DNA of 64,000 nt from Phytohabitans rumicis (lineage in GTDB: Bacteria; Actinomycetota; Actinomycetes; Mycobacteriales; Micromonosporaceae): positions 6,217,001-6,281,000 of the forward strand of contig NZ_BLPG01000001.1 of the NCBI RefSeq assembly GCF_011764445.1. The letters run 5' to 3'. This document shows positions 1 through 8,970 of this stretch, piece by piece (position 1 is the stretch's first letter; the number at the start of each line of letters is the position of its first letter). The position numbers and the translations under genes are program-made. The notes beneath the pieces were generated by a model, which saw only the letters and a program-made list of their open reading frames with translations, was not told the DNA's origin and ran no database searches.

Positions 1-128
1 GGTACGGGAGCCAGGCCCGCGGCGATAAGCGCGGGAAAGGTGATCAGAGAGCCGCCGCCCGCGACCGCGTTCACGATGCCCGCGCCGAGTCCGGCGATGA
101 CCAGAAGTGCCGCCTCATGAAGATCCAT
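1..128 (-). CDS. TauE/SafE family sulfite exporter, N-terminal fragment
   Basis: Only the first ~42 codons lie in the window; the gene runs off the left edge. The reverse strand reads MDLHEAALLVIAGLGAGIVN, then AVAGGGSLITFPALIAAGL. A first membrane helix followed by a G-x-G-[SA]-L-[IL]-x-[FV]-P turn is characteristic of the TauE/SafE (formerly DUF81) permease family, which exports small sulfur- or carbon-containing anions. The ATG at 126-128 is the obvious start because it opens directly onto the first hydrophobic helix. It diverges from rnpB, which begins about 25 bp away on the opposite strand. Substrate cannot be inferred. Confidence 0.7.
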   Translation of the reverse strand, partial: MDLHEAALLVIAGLGAGIVNAVAGGGSLITFPALIAAGLAPV

Positions 129-153
129 CGCCACCGAGGCTAGTACCATTGCT

Positions 154-570
<417 letters not shown>

Positions 571-809
571 CACACATTGGATGGGGCGTGTCGCGCCCAG
601 AATTTTTTCTGGCGCGGGCAACCCGGCTGGCTCCGCGATCGGCCTGTGCTAATGGCGGTAAATCCCTTATCGAATAAGGCTTTCTTCGGGTACGACGAAG
701 GCGGGCGAGTCGCGTACCGTTGTCAGCCGGTCAGGTCTATTGTGGAGGCGCACCCGATTTTTCCGCCGAAAAGGTGGCGCTTGTTCGTTTTGCGGTGCAC
801 AGTGATCTC
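571..809. other. Intergenic region after rnpB
   Basis: About 240 bp with no convincing gene. It contains an imperfect stem-loop at about 590-617 (CGCGCC / GGCGCG arms around a T-rich loop), which could end the rnpB transcript, and a relatively A+T-rich stretch at 655-690 that may carry the promoter of the downstream small gene. An ORF starting at 720 only extends the 810 gene upstream and has no family support. Confidence 0.4.
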
Positions 810-1013
810 ATGACCAACAGCGGAAGTGGCGCACGGCACTACTGGTGCTTGCGTCATCACCGCGTCGAGGACGATTCCAACTCGTGCCCGGCGAAGTACC
901 AACTGGGTCCGTACGCGACCGCGGAAGAGGCGGCGCACGGGCTTGAGAAGGTCCGGGAGCGAAACGAAAAGTGGGACTCCGATGACGCCCGCTGGTCCGG
1001 GGAGGACAACTAA
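810..1013 (+). CDS. Small SPOR-like conserved actinobacterial protein (67 aa)
   Basis: A 67-residue cytoplasmic protein, MTNSGSGARHYWCLRHHRVE..., with no signal peptide or membrane segment. The middle (CPAKYQLGPYATAEEAAHGL) has the G-P-[YF]-x-T-x-x-[ED]-A spacing of short SPOR-type or SPOR-like proteins common in actinobacteria, where the SPOR fold in larger proteins binds denuded peptidoglycan. Whether these cytoplasmic miniatures bind glycan is unknown. I chose ATG 810 rather than the upstream in-frame start at 720 because family similarity begins there. Codon use is normal for the region. It lies 68 bp upstream of the histone-like gene and could be co-transcribed with it. Confidence 0.75.
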   Translation: MTNSGSGARHYWCLRHHRVEDDSNSCPAKYQLGPYATAEEAAHGLEKVRERNEKWDSDDARWSGEDN

Positions 1014-1081
1014 CCGGAGCGAATCGCTGCGCAAGGCCAAAGGGGCCGCGCGAGGATCGCAATCGCAAGGAGGAGACAGAG

Positions 1082-1750
1082 ATGGCCGTAGCGAAGAAGG
1101 CCACGAGCACCGGGGCCGCGAAACGCGCGGCTGCCAAGAGCACCGCGGTGACGCCCGAGGCTGAGCCGACGGCGGACGCCGCGCCGAAGACCACCGTGGC
1201 GGCGGCAGCAACCGCTCGGAAGACCGTCACGAGCAAGGCCGCGGCCAAGAAGGCGCCGGCCCGGAAGACCACCACCACCGCGGCGAAGAAGACGGCGGCC
1301 AAGAAGACGACCACCGCGCGCAAGACGACCACGGCGGCCAAGAAGACCGCCGCGAAGAAGACGGCTCCCGCGTCGCGGACCGCCGCGAAGAAGGCGCCGG
1401 CTAAGAAGGCCGTGGCCAAGAAGACGACGACCGCCAAGCGCACCGCGACGGCGGCGAAGAAGACGACGACGGCTGCGAAGAAGACGGCGACCGCCAAGAA
1501 GACGACGGCGGCGGCGAAGAAGACCACCGCGGCGAAGAAGACGACGACGGCGCGGAAGACCGCGGCGACGAAGGCGACGACCGCTCGCAAGACCGCGGCG
1601 ACGAAGACGACTACCGCGAAGAAGGCGCCGGCGAAGACGACCGCCGCCAAGAAGACCACGACCGCCGCCAAGCGCACCACCACTGCGGCCAAGAAGGCGC
1701 CGGCGCGCAAGGCGACCGCACGCAAGAGCGTACGGACCACTACCCGCTAG
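1082..1750 (+). CDS. Histone H1-like Lys/Ala-rich DNA-binding protein
   Basis: A 222-aa protein made almost wholly of Ala, Lys, Thr and Arg, with scores of overlapping AAKKT / TARKT / KKAPA repeats from about residue 40 to the end. The N-terminal 40 residues are less repetitive and slightly acidic (TPEAEPTADAAP). This composition matches bacterial proteins resembling the C-terminal tail of eukaryotic histone H1, which coat DNA or RNA non-specifically and compact the nucleoid. There is no HU fold ahead of the tail, so it is not an HupB-type fusion. A strong Shine-Dalgarno (AAGGAGGAGA) sits just before ATG 1082. The repetitive DNA produces long meaningless ORFs on the other strand and would be prone to slippage, so exact repeat number may vary. 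Confidence 0.85.
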   Translation: MAVAKKATSTGAAKRAAAKSTAVTPEAEPTADAAPKTTVAAAATARKTVTSKAAAKKAPARKTTTTAAKKTAAKKTTTARKTTTAAKKTAAKKTAPASRTAAKKAPAKKAVAKKTTTAKRTATAAKKTTTAAKKTATAKKTTAAAKKTTAAKKTTTARKTAATKATTARKTAATKTTTAKKAPAKTTAAKKTTTAAKRTTTAAKKAPARKATARKSVRTTTR

Positions 1751-1790
1751 TGCGGACAACGTGTGGGGCGTCGGTAAGAATGACCGAGTG

Positions 1791-3206
1791 GTGATTCGAC
1801 GCGTACTGGCGCCCCGCATTGATTTCAGCGCACTGCGCCGCGAGTTGGAACTGCCGGAGGCGTTCCCGCCCGCGGCGCAGCGCGAAGCGGAAGAGGCGGT
1901 CGCCGGCACCGCGCTGCCGGCCGCCGACCGCACGGACGTCCCGTTCGTCACGATCGACCCGCCCACGTCGCGCGATCTCGATCAGGCGATGTGCCTGCAA
2001 CGGCGCGCCGGCGGCGGGTACCGCGTGCACTACGCCATCGCCGACGTCGCCGCGTACGTGCGACCGGGCGGCGCGCTGGAGGCGGAGACCTGGAAGCGCG
2101 GCCAGACCGTCTACCTGCCGGACAGCAAGGTCCCGCTGCACCCGGTCGCGCTGAGCGAGGACGCGGTCAGCCTCCTGCCCGATGTCGAGCGGGCCGCCGT
2201 GGTGTGGACGATCGACCTCGACGCGGACGGGTCCACTGTGGCCGTACGGCTGGAGCGGGCGCGGGTGCGTAGCCGGGCGAAGCTGGACTACGCCGGCGTA
2301 CAGGCCGACCTGGCAGCCGGGCGGCTGGCGGAACCGATCGCCGCGCTGCCCGAGATCGGCGCGCTCCTGGTCGCCAGAGGGCTGAACCGGGGCGCCATCA
2401 GCCTCCCGCTCCCCGAGCAGGACATCGAACCGGACAACGGCGGCTGGCGGCTCGTGCTGCGCGCGCCGTACCCGGTCGAGGAGTTCAACGCGCAGATCTC
2501 GCTGCTGACCGGGATGGCCGCCGCCGACATCATGCTCGCCGGCGGGATCGGGCTACTGCGCACCATGCCGGCGCCGCGCCCGGACGCGATCCGGCGGCTC
2601 CGTACCGCCGCTGCCGGCCTCGGCATCGAGTGGCCCGACGGCGCCGCGGTGGGGCGGGTGGTGGCGAGCATCGACCCGGCACAGCCGCGCGCGGCGGCGT
2701 TCCTCGACCACGCGGCCGAGCTGATGCGCGGCGCGGGCTACACGGCGTTCGACGGGAAGGTGCCGGACGACCCGGGCCACGGCGCGGTGGCCGCCCCGTA
2801 CGCCCACGTGACGGCGCCGCTGCGCCGCCTGGCCGACCGGTACGCCACGGAGGTCTGCCTGGCCCTGCACGGCGGCGCACAGGTGCCCGACTGGGCCGGC
2901 ACGGCACTGTCCCAACTGCCGGATGTGATGGCCGGCACCGACCGGGCCGCGTCGGCGGCCGAGCGCGGCGCGGTCGACCTCACCGAGGCGGTGCTGCTGT
3001 CCGGCCGGGTGGGCGAGGAGTTCGACGCGGCCGTGCTGGACGTCGACGACCGCCCGAAGCGCACGCCGGGCGGGTTGGTCGCGCTCGACGAGCCGCCGGT
3101 GCGCGCCCGGTGCGAGGGCGAGCTGCCGCTGGGGGAGCGGATCCGGGTACGGCTGGTGACGGCCGACCCCGGGCAGCGCAAGGTGCTTTTCACGCGGGCG
3201 GGTTGA
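1791..3206 (+). CDS. RNB-domain (RNase II family) exoribonuclease
   Basis: About 471 aa. The catalytic RNB domain is recognisable by the metal-binding signature IDPPTSRDLDQAM (residues ~55-67), followed by HYAIADVAAYV, the PDSKVPLHP..LSEDAVSLLP block and the C-terminal PYAHVTAPLRRLADRY segment, all typical of RNase II/R. The Asp residues of the first motif hold the catalytic Mg. It is shorter than Escherichia coli RNase II and lacks clear N-terminal cold-shock domains, as in the actinobacterial RNB subfamily, so it is probably a 3'-5' processive RNA-degrading enzyme. Start choice is uncertain: consecutive GTG codons at 1788 and 1791 give (M)VIRRVLAPRIDF or MIRRVLAPRIDF, and a GTG at 1761 is also in frame. 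The next gene begins 43 bp downstream. Confidence 0.88.
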   Translation: MIRRVLAPRIDFSALRRELELPEAFPPAAQREAEEAVAGTALPAADRTDVPFVTIDPPTSRDLDQAMCLQRRAGGGYRVHYAIADVAAYVRPGGALEAETWKRGQTVYLPDSKVPLHPVALSEDAVSLLPDVERAAVVWTIDLDADGSTVAVRLERARVRSRAKLDYAGVQADLAAGRLAEPIAALPEIGALLVARGLNRGAISLPLPEQDIEPDNGGWRLVLRAPYPVEEFNAQISLLTGMAAADIMLAGGIGLLRTMPAPRPDAIRRLRTAAAGLGIEWPDGAAVGRVVASIDPAQPRAAAFLDHAAELMRGAGYTAFDGKVPDDPGHGAVAAPYAHVTAPLRRLADRYATEVCLALHGGAQVPDWAGTALSQLPDVMAGTDRAASAAERGAVDLTEAVLLSGRVGEEFDAAVLDVDDRPKRTPGGLVALDEPPVRARCEGELPLGERIRVRLVTADPGQRKVLFTRAG

Positions 3207-3249
3207 ACATCACAAGTCCGGCGGTGGGCGCGGGTGGGAGGATGCGTGC

Positions 3250-3942
3250 ATGGCTTACGACGCGACCGCCCTGCCCGACGTGACCGGCCACGTGGTCGGC
3301 ATCATCGGCGGCACCGGAGACCAGGGGCGCGGGCTGGCCTACCGCTTCGCGCGCGCCGGCCAGACCGTGCTCATCGGCAGCCGCGCGGCGGAGCGCGCCG
3401 TGCACGCGGCGGCGGAGATCGCGAGCCTGCCCGGCGTGACCCGCGCCCCCGAGGGCGGCGGCAACGTCGACGTGGCCCGCCGCTCCGACGTCGTCATCAT
3501 CGCGGTGCCGTGGGACGGCCACGCGGCCACGGTCGCGTCGCTGCGCGAGCCGCTCGCCGGCAAGCTGGTCGTCGACTGCGTCAACCCGCTGGGCTTCGAC
3601 AAGCAGGGCCCGTACGCGCTGCCGGTCGCCGAGGGGAGCGCGGTCCAGCAGTGCGCCGCGCTGCTGCCGGACTCGACGGTGTGCGCCGCGTTCAACCACG
3701 TCAGCGCGCCGCTGCTGGCCGACCCCGAGGTCGACCGGATCGACCTGGACGTGCTGGTCTGCGGGGAGGACCGGGACGCGGTGCAGACGGTCGCCGCGCT
3801 CGCCGGGCGCATCCCGGGCATGCGCGGGGTGTACGCCGGCCGGCTGCGCAACGCCCACCAGATCGAGGCGTTCACGGCCAACCTCATCGCCATCAACAAG
3901 CGCTACAAGGCGCACGCGGGCGTGCGGGTCACCGACCTGTGA
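3250..3942 (+). CDS. npdG: NADPH-dependent F420 reductase
   Basis: 230 aa; transfers hydride between NADPH and the deazaflavin cofactor F420, feeding F420-dependent reductases in actinobacteria. The N-terminal Rossmann fold shows the NADP-binding loop GIIGGTGDQGRGLAYRFA near residues 17-34, then IGSRAAERA for the ribose-phosphate, DVVIIAVPWDGH, and the C-terminal RLRNAHQIEAFTANLIAINKRYKAHAGVRVT helical block diagnostic of NpdG/Fno. Full length. Its stop codon overlaps the GTG of the BtuF-like gene (GTGA), implying translational coupling. Confidence 0.93.
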   Translation: MAYDATALPDVTGHVVGIIGGTGDQGRGLAYRFARAGQTVLIGSRAAERAVHAAAEIASLPGVTRAPEGGGNVDVARRSDVVIIAVPWDGHAATVASLREPLAGKLVVDCVNPLGFDKQGPYALPVAEGSAVQQCAALLPDSTVCAAFNHVSAPLLADPEVDRIDLDVLVCGEDRDAVQTVAALAGRIPGMRGVYAGRLRNAHQIEAFTANLIAINKRYKAHAGVRVTDL

Positions 3943-4706
3943 AGCGCGACGACCTCGGCGCCGAGGCGGCCCTCGCCGGTCCGCCCCGCCGGGTCGTCTC
4001 CCTCGTGCCGTCGCTGACCGAGGCGATCGCGGTGAGCGTGCCGGGGCTGCTCGTCGGGGCGACCGACTATTGCACCCATCCGCCCGGACTCGACGTGCCG
4101 CGGGTGGGCGGCTCGAAGTACCCGTCGGTGGAGCGCGTGCTTTCCCTCGTACCCGATGTGGTGGTGGCGAACGCGGAGGAGAACCGGCGGGAGGACGTCG
4201 AGGCGCTGCGGGTCGCCGGTGTGCCGGTGTGGGTGACGTATCCGCGGACGCTGGACGAGGCGTTCGCGTCGCTGGAGCGGATGCTGGCGCTGCTCGGCGC
4301 GCCGGCGCCGCGGTGGCTGGGCGAGGCGCGGGCGGCGTGGGCGCCGCCCGCGGCCGGACCGCCGCGGCGGGCGGTCGTGCCGGTCTGGCGCCGGCCGTGG
4401 GTGGTTTTGGGCGGGGGTACGTTCGCCGGCGACGTCCTGCTGCGGCTGGGCATCGTCAACGAGTACGCCGAGTCGCCCGACCGCTATCCCCGCCCGCCCT
4501 TGGCGGAGATCGTGGCTCGCCGTCCCGACCTGGTCGTGCTCCCCGACGAGCCATATGCGTTCACGGCGGAGGACGGCCCCGAGTCGTTCCCCGGCATCCC
4601 CTACGCGCTGGTGTCCGGCCGCCACCTCACGTGGTACGGCCCGTCGCTGGCCGAGGCCCGCCCGGTCCTCTCCACCGTGATCAAGGCGTCCCTCAAGTCG
4701 CTATAA
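3939..4706 (+). CDS. BtuF-like helical-backbone metal receptor
   Basis: 255 aa with the architecture of class III periplasmic binding proteins (BtuF/FhuD type): two small lobes joined by a helix. Motifs: RVVSLVPSLTEAIA at the N-terminus, LVGATDYCTHPP, SLVPDVVVANAEENRREDVEAL, then WVVLGGGTFAGDVLLRLGI and LPDEPYAFT. There is no signal peptide, so it may be cytoplasmic, unlike true transport receptors. Cobalamin or another tetrapyrrole is a plausible ligand but unproven. GTG 3939 overlaps the npdG stop, so the pair is one operon. The last nine residues (VIKASLKSL) and the stop are encoded by a palindromic repeat whose loop contains the TAA; the native C-terminus may have been replaced by that insertion. 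Confidence 0.82.
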   Translation: MKRDDLGAEAALAGPPRRVVSLVPSLTEAIAVSVPGLLVGATDYCTHPPGLDVPRVGGSKYPSVERVLSLVPDVVVANAEENRREDVEALRVAGVPVWVTYPRTLDEAFASLERMLALLGAPAPRWLGEARAAWAPPAAGPPRRAVVPVWRRPWVVLGGGTFAGDVLLRLGIVNEYAESPDRYPRPPLAEIVARRPDLVVLPDEPYAFTAEDGPESFPGIPYALVSGRHLTWYGPSLAEARPVLSTVIKASLKSL

Positions 4707-4730
4707 CGACTTGAGGGACGCCTTGATCAC
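4677..4730. repeat. Palindromic hairpin element, family H1, copy 1
   Basis: Perfect 24-bp inverted repeat (arms 4677-4700 and 4707-4730, loop CTATAA) beginning GTGATCAAGGCGTCC and sharing its sequence with copies at 12990-13043 and 24599-24666. It lies between the convergent BtuF-like gene and panB, so it can act as a bidirectional terminator. At the tenth position from the loop this copy has C:G where the other two have T:A, a compensatory change that argues for selection on structure. The left arm is translated as the end of the upstream gene. Confidence 0.93.
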
Positions 4731-4741
4731 TGAGATGGGGG

Positions 4742-5572
4742 CTAGTGGAAGGCGTGCTCGGGGCCGGGGAACTCGCCGCCGCGGACCTCCTCCGCGAACT
4801 GCTGCGTCGCGGCGGTCAGCGCGCCGGCCAGGTCGGCGTAGCGCTTGACGAAGCGGGGGCCCTTGCCGGTGCGGAGGCCGGCCATGTCCTGCCAGACGAG
4901 CACCTGCGCGTCGGTGTCCGGGCCCGCGCCGATGCCGACCGTCGGGATCGCCAGGTCGTGGGTGATCCGCTTGGCGACCTCGCTGGTCACCATCTCCAGC
5001 ACGACCGCGAACGCGCCGGCCTCGGCGACCGCGTGCGCGTCGGCCACCACGTCCTCGGCCGCGTCGCCGCGCCCCTGCACCCGGTAGCCGCCGATGACGT
5101 GCTCGCTCTGCGGGGTGAAGCCGACGTGGGCCATCACCGGGATGCCGGCGCCCGTGATCGCGGCGATCTGCGCGGCCACCCGGCGCCCGCCTTCGAGCTT
5201 GACGGCGTGGCAGCCGCCCTCCTTCATGAACCGCACGGCGGTGCGGAGCGCCTGCGTCGGCCCCTCCTCGTACGAGCCGAACGGCAGGTCGCCGACCACG
5301 AGCGTGCGCTTGGTGGCGCGTACGACGGCGCGGACCAGGGGGAGCAGGTCGTCGACCGTGACCGGGACGGTGGTCTCGTAGCCGAACACGTTGTTGGCCG
5401 CGGAGTCGCCGACGAGCAGGACCGGGATGCCGGCCTCGTCGAAGATCGACGCGGTGTACTGGTCGTACGAGGTGAGCATCGGCCAGCGCTCGCCGCGCTG
5501 CTTGGCCGCGATCAGGTCACGGGTACGAACCCGTCGGGTGGTGGGGCCGCCATACAGGGTCGGCTCTGACAT
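4742..5572 (-). CDS. panB: 3-methyl-2-oxobutanoate hydroxymethyltransferase
   Basis: 276 aa, full length. First committed step of pantothenate synthesis: adds a hydroxymethyl group from 5,10-methylene-THF to alpha-ketoisovalerate to give ketopantoate, in the cytoplasm. Family blocks in order: [39 protein letters not shown] (metal-binding Asp), [11 protein letters not shown] (second metal ligand), [18 protein letters not shown], and [12 protein letters not shown] with the catalytic Glu, ending [20 protein letters not shown]. The start ATG at 5570-5572 is preceded by a purine-rich GAGGAGA site. It is monocistronic here; panC and panD are not in the window. It converges on the BtuF-like gene across hairpin H1. 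Confidence 0.97.
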   Translation of the reverse strand: MSEPTLYGGPTTRRVRTRDLIAAKQRGERWPMLTSYDQYTASIFDEAGIPVLLVGDSAANNVFGYETTVPVTVDDLLPLVRAVVRATKRTLVVGDLPFGSYEEGPTQALRTAVRFMKEGGCHAVKLEGGRRVAAQIAAITGAGIPVMAHVGFTPQSEHVIGGYRVQGRGDAAEDVVADAHAVAEAGAFAVVLEMVTSEVAKRITHDLAIPTVGIGAGPDTDAQVLVWQDMAGLRTGKGPRFVKRYADLAGALTAATQQFAEEVRGGEFPGPEHAFH

Positions 5573-5683
5573 CGTCGTCTCCTCTCGCCTCGAGGCCGCG
5601 CTTTTTGCGGTCCCCGGGCCTACGCCGATGGTCGCATCGACGAAGGGACGGACGTCAGGTGTTAGTGGAAGATTTCACACGCG

Positions 5684-6256
5684 TTACGCCAGTGTGGGCG
5701 GTTGGCCCGCCAGCAGCTCGGTCAGCAGCACCGCTTGGTGGCTGACATAGGCCGGCTCGCCCCGCTCGTCCCGTCCGAGCTGGTACTGGTGGACTGTTGT
5801 GTCGTTGCCGCCGCGTTCCACACGCCAGTAGTAGACGATGCCGGCGCGTGCGTATTCGTCCGGCTTGATCATGCGGTCGAGTTTCTCCGAACCACGCGAG
5901 ACGATCTCGACGACCAATGCCACGTCGGCGGGATCTACCCACACGGTCCGGCCGTCGGGACGGCGGCGCGTGATGAGGAGGTCGGGACAGCGTCCCGATG
6001 TCCGTTCGCTGATGCGCAGACCCGGGGTTGCGAGCACCAGATCGCTGTCGCATCCGTTTGTAATGAACCAAATGGCCAGCCGCATCATTACCTGTTGGTG
6101 ATCGACGTCGGCTGGCGCCATGACGAGGAGGTTACCGTTATCCAGCTCGTAGCGATGCCCGCTGTCGCGGGCGGCGAGTTCGGCGACGTCGTCGAGGGTG
6201 AGCTCGCGGTTGGGCAGCTCGACCCGAGCGGCTGGCCCTGGATGCACGGTGGTCAT
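5684..6256 (-). CDS. Uma2 family (DUF820) putative endonuclease
   Basis: 190 aa. Uma2 proteins have a PD-(D/E)xK nuclease fold and are numerous in some actinobacteria and cyanobacteria; most are uncharacterised. Visible motifs: LTLDDVAELA..GHRYELDNGNLLVMAPA at the N-terminus, RCPDLLI (the PD half), and VALVVEIVSRGSEKLDR (the ExK-like half), then KPDEYARAGIVYYWRV. ATG 6256 is chosen because a good ribosome site (GGGAGG) lies just upstream and the family similarity begins there; a longer upstream extension is shadow of nadE. It is downstream of nadE on the same strand with a ~25 bp gap. No toxin-antitoxin partner is evident. Confidence 0.88.
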   Translation of the reverse strand: MTTVHPGPAARVELPNRELTLDDVAELAARDSGHRYELDNGNLLVMAPADVDHQQVMMRLAIWFITNGCDSDLVLATPGLRISERTSGRCPDLLITRRRPDGRTVWVDPADVALVVEIVSRGSEKLDRMIKPDEYARAGIVYYWRVERGGNDTTVHQYQLGRDERGEPAYVSHQAVLLTELLAGQPPTLA

Positions 6257-6281
6257 GGCACCTCCCTTCAACCAGGCAAGT

Positions 6282-8038
6282 CTAGCTGCTCGATGGCTCG
6301 CGCCAGCGGTTCGTGATGGGCAGGCGGCGGTCCCGGCCGAACGCCTTGATCGATATCTTGGTGCCGGGCGCGGCCTGGCGGCGCTTGTACTCGGCCCCGT
6401 CCACCAGCCGCAGCACCCGGTCCACCACGGCCGGGTCGTGACCCTCCGCGACCAGCTCGTCCCGGCCCTTGTCACCGTCGACGTACCCGGCGAGGATCGC
6501 GTCCAGCTCGGCGTAGTCCGGGAGCGAGTCGGTGTCGAGCTGTCCGGGCCGCAGCTCGGCGCTCGGCGGCTTGGTGATCGAGCTGTCCGGGATGGGCGGC
6601 TCGCTGCCGCGCCGCTCGGCCTCGGCGTTGCGCCACGTGGCGAGCTTCCACACCAGCGTCTTCGGGACGTCCTTGAGTGGGTTGAAGCCGCCGACCGAGT
6701 CACCGTACAAAGTGGAGTAGCCGACGGCCAGCTCGCTCTTGTTGCCGGTGGTCAGCACCAGGTGACCCTCCTGGTTGGACAGTGCCATGAGGATCACGCC
6801 GCGCACCCGGGCCTGGAGGTTTTCCACCGCGAGGCCGGACAGCGACATGTTCGCCAGGAAGGCGTCGACCATCGGCTGGATCGCCTCGACCCGGTAGTCG
6901 AGCCCGGTGCGCTTGGCGAGGTCGGCCGCGTCGTCGCGGGAGTGGCCGGACGAGTGCTGGCTGGGCATGGAGACGCCGACCACCCGGTGCGGGCCGAGCG
7001 CGTCCACCGCGATCGCGGCGACCACGGAGGAGTCGATGCCGCCGGACAGGCCCAGGACGACCGACCGGAAGCCGTTCTTGTCCACGTAGTCGCGCAGTCC
7101 CAGCACCAGCGCGTGCCACACCTCGGCCTCGTTCGTGACGCGCACGGCGATGCCGCCCTCCACGGTGCCGGCCGGCGCGGCGGGCAGCGGCGCCACGGCG
7201 ACGCGGTCCACCCTCATCTCGCCGAGGTCGCCGGTCGGCGCGTCGAGTGCGGCGGGCGGCAGCTCCACGTCGTGGATGAGCAGGTGCTCGGCGAACTGCG
7301 GGAGCGGGCGAGCAGCGTCCCGTCGGCGGCCACCACGATCGAGTCGCCGTCGAAGACCAGCTCGTCCTGGCCGCCGACCATGTTGACGTACGCCACCGCG
7401 GCACCGGCCTCGGCGGCGCGGCGCTGCACGAGCGGCAGCCGTACGTCGTCCTTGTCCAGCTCGTACGGCGAGCCGTTGATGTTGACGACCAGCCCGACGC
7501 GCGCCTGCCGGGCCACCGCGAACGGCCCGCCGGCCTGCCAGATGTCCTCGCACACGGTCAGCGCCACGTCGACCCCCGCCATCCGTACGACGGTCAGCGT
7601 GTCGCCGGGCACGAAGTAGCGGTCCTCGTCGAACACCCCGTAGTTGGGCAGGTGGTGCTTGTAGTAGGTGGCCGCCACCCGACCGCCGTGCAGCAGCGCG
7701 AGCGCGTCCCGGGGGCCGCGGTCGGGCGACGCCTCGGAGCTGACCCGGGCCGGCCCGTCGGCGTCCAGGTAGCCCACCACGACGGGCAGGTCGCCCAGGC
7801 CGTCCCCGGCCAGGTCGGCGGCGAGCCGGTGCAGCGCCGCCTGGGACGCCGCCACGAACGACTCGCGGAAGACCAGGTCCTCGACGGGGTAACCGGTCAG
7901 CATCATCTCCGGGAACGCCACCAGTTGGGCACCGGAGTCGGCGGCGGCCCGGCTCCATTCGCGCACGATGGCCGCGTTGCCAGGCAGGTCGCCGACGGTC
8001 GGGTTTACCTGGGCGAGGGCGAGACGCAAGGTCGGCAT
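6282..8038 (-). CDS. nadE: Glutamine-dependent NAD+ synthase (one frameshift in the sequence)
   Basis: Converts nicotinic acid adenine dinucleotide to NAD+ using glutamine. About 585 aa once a 1-nt shift near 7300-7309 is bridged. N-terminal nitrilase-type glutaminase domain: catalytic Glu in VAFPEMMLTGYP, Lys in YYKHHLPNYGVFDE, Cys in VALTVCEDIW. C-terminal synthetase domain: P-loop LGLSGGIDSSVVAAI, VSMPSQHSSGHS, TTGNKSELAVGYSTLYGD. The upstream frame covers 8038 to about 7310 (ending ADGTLLARS) and the downstream frame resumes PQFAEHLLIHD. One base inserted in a G run of the plus strand restores it. As this gene is normally essential, a base-call error is likelier than a pseudogene. Start ATG 8038 overlaps the upstream gene's end by 34 bp. 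Confidence 0.93.
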
Positions 8039-8798
8039 GGGTCCATCTTCCCCGGTCCGCCCCACTCGCGCGCTATGAGATTGCGCGCGGCCGCCCGGTC
8101 CAGCGCCCGGTCGAGGGTGCTCGCCACCTGCTCGGGCCCGACCGCGGCCGGCCCCAGCTCGCGGAGCACGGACAGCACCGAGCCGAGCCGGCCGGCCGCC
8201 AGATAGCCGTACCGGGTGACACCGTTGCCGCTGGTGGTGAGGCGCACCGCGTACGCCTCATCGCCGACCCGCCCGACCGCCATCTCGCGCAATTGCACCC
8301 GGACGGCCGTGCCGTCCTCCAGCCGGGCGTCGAACTGGGGCACGAGCCCGACGCGCGCCGCAGCTCCCCGACGGCGCGGGCGGCGCCGCCCGGCTCGAAG
8401 AGCGCCAGTGCCTGGCGCAGCAGCGCCCCGGTTTCCGGCCCGGCGTAGCCGCCGACGGCCCGCTCGGTGGCGCCCGCACCGGCCACGTCCCACGGGCGCT
8501 CGAAGAGCGTCCGGCACCCCTCGGTGCGCCCCCGGCCGGCGGCTGCGGGCTCGGGCGTCGCGGTGGCGTCGCGGTAGCCCTCCGGCAGATCGCCGCCGGA
8601 CAGCAGCGCGTCGGCCAGCTCCGGCTGCATCGCGGTCAGCGGTCCGAGCTGCGCGGACGGGCTCGCGTCCGCCGCCGACGGAGCCCCGTCGGTCACCCGC
8701 ACGTGGATCACACCAGCCAGCACGAGTACGACCGTGAGCGCACCGCCGAGCGCGACGCCGCCCGTGATCGTGCGCCGGCGCGGCCAGTTCCATGGCAT
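8005..8798 (-). CDS. Membrane-anchored extracytoplasmic protein of unknown function (one frameshift)
   Basis: About 264 aa if a single-base shift near 8351-8362 is bridged. The N-terminus MPWNWPRRRTITGGV is followed by a ~20-residue hydrophobic segment (ALGGALTVVLVLAGVIHV), so the rest is probably outside the membrane. The body begins ADASPSAQLGPLTAMQPELADALL and contains a few Cys (GCRTLF). After the shift it continues RVGLVPQFDARLEDGTAVRVQLREMAVGRVGDEAYAVRLTTSGNG, with an alternating beta-strand look. I do not recognise the family. The 3' end overlaps the nadE start, suggesting co-transcription, and the gene diverges from glnA2. Confidence 0.6.
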
Positions 8799-8900
8799 GG
8801 CGTCGTCCCCTCCCGTACGTTTGGTATCAACGGCCACGAACCGGACAGGTTGCGCGCCGGCTGGGCGCCGCCCCGGTACAGCGGTCGGGGTCCTGGTCAC

Positions 8901-8916
8901 GTAACGTCGGCGTAAC
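8901..8916 (+). promoter_or_regulatory. Possible GlnR half-box upstream of glnA2
   Basis: GTAAC-N6-GTAAC lies 55 bp before the glnA2 start. The actinobacterial GlnR a-b site is GTnAC-N6-GAAAC, so this pair has one mismatch. Unlike the site before glnA, I do not see a clear second a-b pair, so this is weaker. Confidence 0.35.
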
Positions 8917-8970
8917 GGGATACGGGAAGACTGGGCCGCCAGCGAGGCCCGCAGCAGGTAGGGGTAGGAA

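Noticed and set aside
808-1966. Two antisense ORFs of over 300 aa across the histone-like gene and RNase start
   Set aside because: They are complements of the AAG/GCC-rich repeats, composed of low-complexity Ala/Val or Arg/Gly/Leu runs, with no start context or family resemblance.
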